DNA from: DASTHS01 sp035718085
GTDB taxonomy: Bacteria > Actinomycetota > Acidimicrobiia > Acidimicrobiales > Palsa-688
Reading direction: 5' to 3'
NCBI GenBank assembly: GCA_035718085.1
Contig: DASTHS010000128.1
Span: forward strand, 1 to 13,933
Length of the DNA stretch: 13,933 bases
Both the position numbers and the translations under genes were made by a program. The notes beneath the pieces were generated by a model that was not told the DNA's origin, made no database searches, and saw only the letters and a list, made by a program, of their open reading frames with translations. Position 1 is the stretch's first letter. Each line of letters begins with the position of its first letter. Positions 6,235 through 13,933 of the stretch are shown here, in pieces.

Positions 6235-8163
6235 TCGCAGGTGCAGCAGGCCGGCGAGGAGGTGGGCCGGGCGCAGCGGCTCGGCGCGGGCCCGGTCGAT
6301 GGCGCCGGCGACCTCGGCCACGCGGTCCCAGGCGAGGGCGGCACCCGGGTCGGTCGGTGGCGACGCCGGCGACGCCCCCGTGCCGCCTGCGGCGAGCGCG
6401 TCGAGCGCGCCGGCCACGGCCTCGAGGTCGGCGCGCAACGGTCCGGCGGCGCCCGCGGCGGCGTCGGTCACGCGGGCTACCTCGTCGATCAGGCGCTCGA
6501 GGGCGATGAGCGCCGGCCACAGCAGCCGCGCCTGGCGTCCTGTCGGCGACGGGTCGGCGAAGTGCTGCGACCAGGTGGTGCGCAGGTCCGACAGCGCCCG
6601 GTAGGCGGCCCTCCGGCGACCGGCGGCGCCAGGGGCGGCGCTCGCCGCCTCTCGCACGCAGGCGGCGACGGCCGCCAGGGCGGCGGCCAGGTCGGCGGCC
6701 AGCGCCGGCCGCCACGTCGACGGCCAGACAGCGAAGCCGGCCACCAGCACGATCCCCACCCCGAGGAGGGTGTTGAGCAGCCGGGCGGTGATCAGCTGCC
6801 CCGGGCTCGGCGTGATCGAGTCGATCTGGATCAGCACGAGGGGTGTGAGGCAGGTGACGAACATGCCGTAGTTGCGCAGCACGGCGACGGGCAGCAGCGC
6901 GGACAGCACGACGAACGCGGGGAGCAGCTCGCGAGGCGAGCTCACAGCGAGGAGGATGAGGCCGCCGACGACGACACCGACCGACGTGCCGACGGCGCGC
7001 TGCACGGCGCGGGCGAACACCGAGCCGAAGTCGGGCTTCATGGCCACAGCGACCGTCAACGGCACCCAGTACGGGCGGGCGTCGGGCCCCCACAGGGCGA
7101 CGGCCTCGGCCAGGGTGAAGCACACGGTCAGGCGCAGCGTGGCCACCAGCGACCGCCGCCCCGAGGCGCGCGCCAGCCGGGCCGCCCACAGCTCGCGCAC
7201 CGCCCGCAGGCCCGTCGCCACGTCGGCCGCCGGCGCCGACCCGACACCCCGACGGGCGACCGACCACGCCTCGACCACGTCGGCGTCGCTCGGCGGCAGG
7301 GCCCGCACGGGGCCACCGTCGCGCACCGCTTCGGCGACGGCGCGCACCGCGGCGACGCTCTGGGGGCCGGCCGGCTCGCCGCCCGCCAGGCGGTCGATCG
7401 CGGCCCGGGCGAGGGGCAGGCTCGAGTCGAGGGCGACGAGGAGGTCGGCCGACTGGCGCATCGGGCCGCCGAGGCTGGTGCGCAGCACGACCATCGCGTC
7501 TTCGGCGGCGTTGAGGGCGGTGGTCAGCGCCCAGCGGCGGTCGTAGCGGTCAGGGCGGTCGGCGCCCTCGAGCAGCGCGGCGATGGCGTCGTAGACGGCG
7601 GCCACCGTCCGCCGCTCGTGGGCCGGGCCGGGCCGCAGCCGATCGGCGAGGCTGATCACCAGCTTGAAGCCGGCCCCGGCCATGGCGATCAGCGCGGTGC
7701 GCCACGCCGGTCCGGGCAGCGGATCGATGCCGGCGATGGCCACGTAGACCAGCAGGTTCAGCCCGAAGATCGACCAGGTGGCGTCGAACCCGCTGACCAG
7801 GCCGCTCACCGCGGCGACCAGCGCACCGACGGCGACGACCTCGACGCCGTGGCCGCGCACCGCGGCGCCGATGACGATGCCGCAGCCGACCGCCAGCGCG
7901 GCGCCGATCATCCGGCGGGCCCGCATGCGCCAAGGGCCGTTGCGGTCAGCGCCGGCGAGGGGCAGCGCGCCGAGGCCGGCGAGGAGCCCGGCGGCGACGT
8001 GGCCGGTGAGCACGGCGATGCCGAAGCTGCCGCCCACCCCGACAGCGGCCTCGATGGCCAGGTTCCAGGGCACCGGCGCCTTCTTCGGCGCGAGCAGCTC
8101 GACCGGCCACGGTCGGCCGACGCCCCCGTCGGGGGCGGCGAGGATTCGTGAGCGCAACGCCAC
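6232..8163 (-). CDS. FUSC-family inner-membrane protein (aromatic acid / fusaric acid exporter-like)
   Basis: A 643-residue membrane protein with the duplicated layout of the FUSC superfamily (YccS/YhfK/AaeB type). A first hydrophobic block covers about residues 35-170. A soluble helical region covers about 175-335, and a second membrane block about 340-480. A helical cytosolic tail closes the protein. The best motif is PYWVPLTVAVAMKPDFGSVF (364-383), followed by ARAVQRAVGTSVGVVVGG, which matches the FUSC_2 domain signature. Relatives export aromatic carboxylic acids, but the substrate here is unknown and no membrane-fusion partner gene is present. The GTG start follows TAGGCACCGGTC, a near -10 hexamer six bases before the start. 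The gene lies 49 bases after an alpha/beta hydrolase on the same strand, so the two may be co-transcribed. Confidence 0.85.
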   Translation of the reverse strand: MALRSRILAAPDGGVGRPWPVELLAPKKAPVPWNLAIEAAVGVGGSFGIAVLTGHVAAGLLAGLGALPLAGADRNGPWRMRARRMIGAALAVGCGIVIGAAVRGHGVEVVAVGALVAAVSGLVSGFDATWSIFGLNLLVYVAIAGIDPLPGPAWRTALIAMAGAGFKLVISLADRLRPGPAHERRTVAAVYDAIAALLEGADRPDRYDRRWALTTALNAAEDAMVVLRTSLGGPMRQSADLLVALDSSLPLARAAIDRLAGGEPAGPQSVAAVRAVAEAVRDGGPVRALPPSDADVVEAWSVARRGVGSAPAADVATGLRAVRELWAARLARASGRRSLVATLRLTVCFTLAEAVALWGPDARPYWVPLTVAVAMKPDFGSVFARAVQRAVGTSVGVVVGGLILLAVSSPRELLPAFVVLSALLPVAVLRNYGMFVTCLTPLVLIQIDSITPSPGQLITARLLNTLLGVGIVLVAGFAVWPSTWRPALAADLAAALAAVAACVREAASAAPGAAGRRRAAYRALSDLRTTWSQHFADPSPTGRQARLLWPALIALERLIDEVARVTDAAAGAAGPLRADLEAVAGALDALAAGGTGASPASPPTDPGAALAWDRVAEVAGAIDRARAEPLRPAHLLAGLLHLR

Positions 8164-8212
8164 GACCGGTGCCTACCCCGACGGGCGGCCGCCGCGGACG
8201 GCCGGAAGCTGC

Positions 8213-9115
8213 CTAGCGCAGGCGCCCGGCGATCCAGGTGCCGGCCCGGGCGACGGCGTCGTCGGCCTCGGGCGCCAGGCCCACGATGGCCTGGAACACG
8301 TGGAATGCGCCCTCCCACTCCTGCAGCTCCGCCTCCACGCCGGCGGCCCGGGCCGAGGCCACCAGGCGGGCGCTGTCGTCGTAGAGCACCTCGGCCGCCC
8401 CAACCTGCACGAGCAGCGGCGGCAGGCCGGCCAGGTCGGCGAAGAGCGGGCTGACGAGGGGGTTGCGCACGTCGCCGTCGGGCACGTACCAGGCAACCAC
8501 GGTGCCCATCTCGTCGGGGTCGATCATCGGGTCGACCGCACGCCGCCCCTCGAGGGAGGCGCCGGTCATGGCCAGGTCGGTCCACGGTGAGAGCAGGTAG
8601 GCCCCGGCGGGCAGCGGGTCGCCCGCCTCCCTGATCGCCAGCAGCAGCGCCAGCGCCAGGCCGCCGCCGGCCGAGTCGCCAGCGACGACCACCCGCCGGG
8701 GGTCGCGGCCCGACGCCAGCAGCCACCGGTAGGCGGCGAGCGCGTCGTCGACCGCGGCGGGGAAGGGTGCCTCCGGCGCCAGGCGGTAGCCGACGTTGAG
8801 CCCGTCGGTGGTGGCCGCCGTGCAGATGGCGGTCAGCAGCCGCCGGTGGGTGGTGACCGACCCCTGGTAGTAGCCGCCGCCGTGCAGGTAGAGCACCGTG
8901 CCCGCGGCTCCGCCGGATTCGAGCTCGACCTCCTCGGCCGGCACGCCGCCGGCGTCGACGGGCCGGGTGGTGACGCCCGGCAGGGGAGGCAGGGCAGCCA
9001 TGGCCTCCTCCATGCCGGCGCGGCGCACCTCGACGGGGGGCACGGGGAGCCCGGCCACCGCTTGGCGTCCCGCGAAGAGCATCTGCACGAACCCGGCCAT
9101 GGCCTCACTGGTCAT
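8213..9115 (-). CDS. Alpha/beta-hydrolase esterase, hormone-sensitive-lipase family
   Basis: A 300-residue carboxylesterase-type enzyme that probably hydrolyses short acyl or aryl esters in the cytosol. The oxyanion-hole motif HGGGY is at 78-82, preceded by VLYL. The nucleophile elbow GDSAGGG (146-152) carries Ser148. The acid residue is probably Glu242 in QVGAAEVLYDDS (237-248), where many relatives have Asp, and the catalytic His is His272 in GAFHVFQ. An N-terminal cap region of about 60 residues precedes the core, and no signal peptide or membrane segment is visible. CAGGCT sits seven bases before the ATG, one base off the -10 consensus of its neighbours, and no ribosome-binding site is seen. 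The FUSC gene follows 49 bases downstream on the same strand. The natural substrate is not recognisable. Confidence 0.88.
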   Translation of the reverse strand: MTSEAMAGFVQMLFAGRQAVAGLPVPPVEVRRAGMEEAMAALPPLPGVTTRPVDAGGVPAEEVELESGGAAGTVLYLHGGGYYQGSVTTHRRLLTAICTAATTDGLNVGYRLAPEAPFPAAVDDALAAYRWLLASGRDPRRVVVAGDSAGGGLALALLLAIREAGDPLPAGAYLLSPWTDLAMTGASLEGRRAVDPMIDPDEMGTVVAWYVPDGDVRNPLVSPLFADLAGLPPLLVQVGAAEVLYDDSARLVASARAAGVEAELQEWEGAFHVFQAIVGLAPEADDAVARAGTWIAGRLR

Positions 9116-9163
9116 GGGCCCGAGCCTGCCATCCCGCGGTCGCGGCTGCGCGCCCCCTCGCCG

Positions 9164-9181
9164 CCAGCCTCATGGGGCTGG
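9164..9181. promoter_or_regulatory. Inverted repeat upstream of hemB, possible operator
   Basis: CCAGCC and GGCTGG form a perfect six-base inverted repeat around TCATGG. It overlaps the expected -35 region of the hemB promoter (hexamer at 9202-9207) and lies between divergent genes. It does not resemble a Rex operator (TTGTGAA-type). Assignment as an operator is inference from position only. Confidence 0.2.
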
Positions 9182-9201
9182 GTCCAGCGGCCGCGACGCC
9201 G

Positions 9202-9207
9202 TAGCCT
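9202..9207 (+). promoter_or_regulatory. -10-like hexamer for hemB-hemL
   Basis: TAGCCT, identical to the hexamers before rex and the MFS gene, would start transcription near 9214. This gives a leader of about 29 bases that contains the ribosome-binding site AGGAGAGG at 9231-9238. Confidence 0.45.
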
Positions 9208-9230
9208 CGGGCCAGCCCGCCCCCGCCCGT

Positions 9231-9238
9231 AGGAGAGG
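9231..9238 (+). promoter_or_regulatory. Ribosome-binding site deciding the hemB start
   Basis: AGGAGAGG lies four bases before GTG 9243. It rules out the much longer in-frame extension upstream, which would overlap the divergent hydrolase gene. Confidence 0.65.
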
Positions 9239-9242
9239 CCCC

Positions 9243-10231
9243 GTGCCGACCTTCCCCACCACCCGCATGCGCCGACTGCGCCGGTCGCCCGCCCTGCGCG
9301 ACCTGGTCGCCGACACGGTGCTCACCCCCGCCGACCTGCTGGCGCCCCTGTTCGTGCGTGAGGGCATCGACGCGCCGCAGCCGATCGCCTCGCTGCCCGG
9401 TGTGGCCCAGCACACTGTGGAGAGCGTCGTGAAAGAGGCGCGTGACCTCGCGGATCTCGGCGTGCGGGGCTTGATGCTCTTCGGCGTGCCCGAGCGCAAG
9501 GACGGCATCGGGTCGGAGGCTTGGAACCCATCGGGCATCGTGCAGGTCGCGCTGGGCCGGCTACGCGAGGAACTGGGCGATCGCATGGTGCTGGTCACCG
9601 ACCTCTGCCTCGACGAGTACACCGACCACGGTCACTGCGGCCCCCTCGACCGCCACGGTCGTGTCGACAACGACGCCGCCATCGACCTCTACGGCCGGGC
9701 CGCCCTCGCCCAGGCCCGCGCCGGGGCAGACGTGGTGGCGCCGAGTGGGATGATGGACGGCCAGGTCGCAGCCATCCGCGCCGCCCTCGACGGCGACGGC
9801 TTCGCCGACACGCCGATCCTCGCCTATTCGGCCAAGTTCGCCTCGGCGCTCTACGGGCCCTTTCGCGACGCGGTCGACGTGCAGATCGCCGGAGGCGGTG
9901 ACCGCCGTGGCTACCAACAAGACTGGCGCCGTCGCCGCGAGGCCCTCGCCGAGGTGGCCCTCGACCTGGTCGAGGGGGCCGACATGGTCATGGTCAAGCC
10001 GGCCGTCACCTACCTCGACGTGATCGCCGCGGTGCGGGCGGTGGTCGACGTGCCGGTGGCCGCCTACCACGTGAGCGGGGAGTACTCGATGATCAAGGCG
10101 GTCGCCGCCAACGGCTGGATCGACGGTGACGCCGTGGCCCTCGAGCAGCTCACCGCGGTCAAGCGGGCCGGCGCCGACATCATCCTCACCTACCTGGCCG
10201 GCGAGGTGGCCGCCGCGCTGCAGGCCGGCAG

Positions 10232-10235
<4 letters not shown>
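9243..10235 (+). CDS. hemB: Delta-aminolevulinic acid dehydratase (porphobilinogen synthase)
   Basis: Condenses two 5-aminolevulinate molecules to porphobilinogen. The 330-residue length is normal. The two Schiff-base lysines are Lys198 in AYSAKFASALYGPF and Lys252 in MVMVKPAVTYLDV. The metal-site segment DLCLDEYTDHGHCG (120-133) keeps Cys122 and Cys132 but has Asp124 where the classical zinc enzyme has a second Cys, an intermediate between the Cys-rich and Asp-rich types. GDRRGYQQD (219-227) and YHVSGEYSMIKAVAANGW (275-292) are the remaining signature blocks. The GTG start is fixed by the AGGAGAGG site. hemL begins inside its stop codon (GTGA), so the two are probably co-translated. hemB is separated from the earlier hem genes by two minus-strand genes and has its own promoter-like hexamer. 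Confidence 0.97.
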
Positions 10236-11497
<1,262 letters not shown>

Positions 11498-12748
11498 CTC
11501 GTCGGGGCCTGGGTGGGGACGCTGTCGCTGCCGGCCCGTCGGAAGGCCACGGCCGCGGCGACGCCGGCGGCGACGGCCGCCACCCCGCCGACCAGCACCG
11601 GCGCCCGGCCGCCGGCGGCGTCGGCGAGCAGGCCGAGGAGCGGGCCGCCGACGGGCGTGGTGCCGACCATCAGCACCGTCTGGAGGGCCAGCACCCGGCC
11701 CACCATCTGCGGGTCGGCCCGCAGCTGCACGATCGCGGTGGTCGCGGTCATGTAGGCGACGCTGGTGCCGCCGACCGCCACCACGACCAGATAGGCCCAC
11801 GCAAGGTCGGGCACGACCGCCAGCACGACCATGGCCACCCCGAAGGCGACCGCCCCCGCCACCATCGACCTCGGCCCCACCGCCTCGCGGCGGGCCACCG
11901 CGAGGGTCCCGACGACGGCGCCGGCGCTGAAGAGCGAGTAGACGAGCGTGTAGCCGCCGTCGCTGCCGTGCAGCCCCCGCTCGACGAAGAGCGGGAACAC
12001 GACGGTGAAGTTGTAGCTGGCCGTGCCGATCACCGCGAGCAGCACGAACGAGACCCGCAGCACCGGCGTGGCCGCCACGTAGCGCAGCCCGGCGCGGACC
12101 TGGCCGGGGCCCCTCGGGGTGCGCGGCGCCCGGCGCAGCTCGCCGTCGCGCATGGCCGCCAGCGCGGCGAGCACCACCAGGTAGCTGGCGGCGTCACCGG
12201 CGAAGCACCAGCCGTAGCCGACGCTCACGATGAGGGCGCCGCCGATCGCCGGTCCGGCGATGCGCGACAGGTTGACCATGGCGCTGTTGAGGGTGACGGC
12301 GTTGGTCACGTGGCCCTCGCTCACCATCTCGTTCACGAAGCTGCGCCGCGCCGGGTTGTCGAAGGCGAGCATGCAACCGCCGACCAGCGACACCGCGAAG
12401 AGGGCCCACGTCGGCGAGTGCCGCCAGAAGGCCAGGCCGGCGAGGGCCACCGACTGCAGCATCTCCAGGGTCTGGGTGAGGTAGAGCAGGTGCCGCTTGT
12501 TCGACCGGTCGGCCACCAGGCCGGCCCAGGCCGACAGCAGGAGGATGGGCCCGAACTGGCACGCGGAGAGCAGACCGACGTCGGCGCCGCTGCCGGTGCG
12601 GTGCAGCACCAGCAGGGTCACGGCCACCGTGGTCAGCCAATTGCCGCTGTTGGACACCAGCTGCCCCCAGAAGAACAGCTTGAAGTTGCGATGCGACAGC
12701 GACGAGAACGTGCGGCCGACGGCGTCGGGCAGGCGGGGCACCCGCGGG

Positions 12749-12754
12749 AGGCTA
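12749..12754 (-). promoter_or_regulatory. -10-like hexamer of the MFS gene, probably leaderless
   Basis: Read on the minus strand, TAGCCT lies exactly seven bases before the GTG start. No Shine-Dalgarno sequence is present. The palindrome GAACGTTC directly abuts its upstream edge. Confidence 0.45.
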
Positions 12755-12762
12755 GAACGTTC
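12755..12762. promoter_or_regulatory. GAACGTTC palindrome in the MFS/MBL divergent promoter region
   Basis: A perfect eight-base palindrome lies directly upstream of the MFS -10-like hexamer and within the 72-base divergent gap. Its position suits a repressor site, but it is short. It lacks the four-base spacer of an actinobacterial LexA box. No regulator gene lies next to it. Confidence 0.2.
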
Positions 12763-12800
12763 GCTGGGCTAACGATCCGGGCCGGCCCGGCGACGCCCGC

Positions 12801-12806
12801 TACGGT
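12801..12806 (+). promoter_or_regulatory. -10-like hexamer of the MBL gene, probably leaderless
   Basis: TACGGT matches TANNNT and lies exactly seven bases before the ATG at 12814. No ribosome-binding site lies between, so transcription probably starts at or next to the start codon. Confidence 0.45.
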
Positions 12807-12813
12807 CACCGCC

Positions 12814-13599
12814 ATGCGGGTGGGGGCGATCGACGTGGCAGCGGTGCTCGACGGCGAGGGTCGTTTCGAGCCGACCCGGGCGTTCCGGGGCAGCACCGAC
12901 GAGCAGTGGGCCGCCCACCGCGACCTCCTCGACGACGACGGGAAGCTCCCGTTCGCCATGGGCGGCTTCCTGGTGCGCAGCCGGGACCGCGTGGCGCTGG
13001 TCGACCTCGGTCTCGGGCCGCGGAGCTTCATGGGCATCCAGGGTGGGGCCCTGCTGCGATCGCTCGCCGCCCTCGGCGTCACCCCTGACCAGGTGACCGA
13101 CGTGGTGTTCACCCACCTGCACCTCGACCACATCGGCTGGGCGACCGACGAGGGCGGCCTGCCGGTCTTCGAGCGGGCCACCTACCGGTGCGCCCCGGCC
13201 GACTGGCAGCACTTCACCGTGGCCCACCGCGGTGAGGAGGCCGACAAGCTGGCACCGGTCGCCGAGCGCGTCGAGCTGTGGGAGCCCGGTGCCACGATCC
13301 TGCCCGGGGTCGACACCCTCGCCGCCCCCGGCCACACCCCCGGCAGCACCGTCATCGTGCTCTCCGACGGCGCCGAGCGCGCCATGCTGCTCGGCGACGT
13401 GGTGCACTGCCCCGTCGAGCTGCTCGACGACGAGTGGGGGGCCCTCTTCGACGTCGACCCCGCCCTGGCGTTGCGCACGCGCGTCGCGCTGGCCCGCGAG
13501 CTCGAGGGCACCGACACCCCGGTGGCCGCCGCCCACTTCGGCGGCCTGCACTTCGGTCGCCTGCTCACCGGCGAGGGCCGGCGTCGTTGGGTGGTCTGA
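12814..13599 (+). CDS. MBL-fold metallo-hydrolase (lactonase/glyoxalase-II-like)
   Basis: A 261-residue metallo-beta-lactamase-fold hydrolase. The dinuclear metal site is complete: HLHLDH at 101-106, His174 in APGHTPGS, Asp195 in LLGDVVH and His241 in AAHFG. Upstream, GGFLVRSRDRVALVDLGLG (50-68) is the usual first strand pair. The spacing resembles the AHL-lactonase/MBL group, but the position three residues after the bridging Asp is His198, where AiiA-type lactonases have a catalytic Tyr, so a lactonase role is not established. There is no signal peptide, so it probably acts in the cytosol. The ATG at 12814 is chosen from the -10-like hexamer seven bases upstream; the frame stays open further upstream but would run into the divergent MFS gene. 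Substrate unknown. It ends in a stem-loop shared with the opposing gene. Confidence 0.88.
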   Translation: MRVGAIDVAAVLDGEGRFEPTRAFRGSTDEQWAAHRDLLDDDGKLPFAMGGFLVRSRDRVALVDLGLGPRSFMGIQGGALLRSLAALGVTPDQVTDVVFTHLHLDHIGWATDEGGLPVFERATYRCAPADWQHFTVAHRGEEADKLAPVAERVELWEPGATILPGVDTLAAPGHTPGSTVIVLSDGAERAMLLGDVVHCPVELLDDEWGALFDVDPALALRTRVALARELEGTDTPVAAAHFGGLHFGRLLTGEGRRRWVV

Positions 13600-13616
13600 G
13601 CCGCCGTCAGATCACC
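13590..13616. terminator. Stem-loop between convergent MBL and GH3-like genes
   Basis: GGTGGTCTGA (13590-13599) pairs with TCAGATCACC (13607-13616) over ten bases with one G-T wobble and a seven-base loop GCCGCCG. Both stop codons sit at the loop end of the arms. No T-run follows on either strand, so it is a probable rather than proven bidirectional terminator. Confidence 0.5.
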
Positions 13617-13933
13617 ACGGTGACCGGCACCGTGGCGCGCACGTCGGCGGCCGAGGCGGCCACCACCAGGTCGTACCGGCCGGGGTCGACCACCCACCCG
13701 CCGGTCGTCGGGTCCCAGCGGCGGAACGCGCTGGCCGGCAGCTGCACGACCGCCTCCGCCCGGGCGCCGGCCGGCACCACCACCTTCGCCCACCCGCGCA
13801 GCGCCTTGGGCTCGCGGGTGACCGGCGGGTCGATCGGTGCCACGTAGACCTGCACCACCACGGTGGTGGGCCGGTCACCGGTGGCCTCCAGTGGCACGGT
13901 GACCGTGAGGGGGTCGCCGGGTCGCACAACGGT
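13607..13933 (-). CDS. C-terminal part of a probable GH3 glycoside hydrolase (fibronectin III-like domain), partial
   Basis: The reading frame enters from the right window edge and ends at TGA, giving about 108 C-terminal residues. They match the Fn3-like domain that closes many family 3 beta-glucosidases. TVVRPGDPLTVTV resembles the first strand. VVVQVYVAPIDPPVT, ALRGWAKVVVPAGARAEAVV and WVVDPGRYDLVVAASAADV follow the usual order of QVYV, LxGFxKV-xLxPGE and WxVxPGxYxVxVG. The catalytic domains would lie outside the window, so activity and localisation cannot be judged. A GTG at 13927 could be misread as a start, but the frame continues to the edge and the domain would otherwise be cut at its first strand. 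Confidence 0.75.
   Translation of the reverse strand, partial: TVVRPGDPLTVTVPLEATGDRPTTVVVQVYVAPIDPPVTREPKALRGWAKVVVPAGARAEAVVQLPASAFRRWDPTTGGWVVDPGRYDLVVAASAADVRATVPVTVVI

Noticed and set aside
3438..6344. A 968-codon minus-strand frame opposite hemA, hemC and cobA-hemD.
   Set aside because: It has no domain, is rich in Gly, Arg and Ala, and mirrors the codon bias of the well-supported plus-strand genes.
6241..8151. A 636-codon plus-strand frame opposite the FUSC gene.
   Set aside because: Low-complexity Gly/Arg/His composition without motifs; the minus strand carries a clear FUSC protein.
9411..9422. CACACTGTG-like palindrome in hemB as a Rex site.
   Set aside because: The half-sites are in the reverse order to the Rex operator and it lies within conserved coding sequence.
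12755..12762. GAACGTTC as a LexA/SOS box.
   Set aside because: The actinobacterial box is GAAC-N4-GTTC; here the half-sites abut with no spacer.

Overview
The window is very GC-rich chromosomal DNA with GTG and TTG starts, short intergenic gaps, and gene content typical of actinobacteria: proC, a small excisionase-like HTH gene, Rex, and an operon of C5-pathway haem genes. The proC / HTH / haem order resembles the known mycobacterial and streptomycete loci. The fused CobA-HemD and the Met8-type gene inside the operon would fit a deep-branching class such as Acidimicrobiia, but that placement is an inference. I see no rRNA, tRNA, CRISPR array, IS element, prophage gene or long repeat, and no gene-free stretch over 300 bases.

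Layout. (1) 33-1126, plus strand: proC (last step of proline synthesis) and a 64-residue HTH protein. (2) 1174-6215, plus strand: a tightly coupled five-gene run of rex (NAD(H) sensor), a Met8-type precorrin-2 dehydrogenase, hemA, hemC and a cobA-hemD fusion. (3) 6232-9115, minus strand: an HSL-family alpha/beta hydrolase followed by a FUSC-type membrane protein. (4) 9243-11497, plus strand: hemB and hemL, overlapping by 4 bases. (5) 11398-12741, minus strand: a DHA3-type MFS exporter whose 3' end runs 100 bases into hemL. (6) 12814-13599, plus strand: an MBL-fold hydrolase. (7) 13607-13933, minus strand: the 3' end of a probable GH3 glycosidase cut by the window edge.

How the genes work together. 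HemA and HemL convert glutamyl-tRNA to 5-aminolevulinate, HemB makes porphobilinogen, HemC makes hydroxymethylbilane, and the HemD half of the fusion closes it to uroporphyrinogen III. The CobA half and the Met8 protein then take that intermediate to precorrin-2 and sirohydrochlorin, towards sirohaem or cobalamin. All steps from glutamyl-tRNA to sirohydrochlorin are therefore here, apart from the general glutamyl-tRNA synthetase. hemE and later haem genes are not in the window. Rex heading the operon suggests redox control, but no Rex operator is visible.

The main new observations are modest. A -10-like hexamer (TANNNT or a near match) sits about 7 bases before the start codon of up to six genes, which points to leaderless transcription. 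Two convergent junctions have stem-loops carrying both stop codons. One convergent pair overlaps by 100 bases. A minus-strand hydrolase/FUSC pair splits the haem gene order. I found no convincing previously undescribed multi-gene system.
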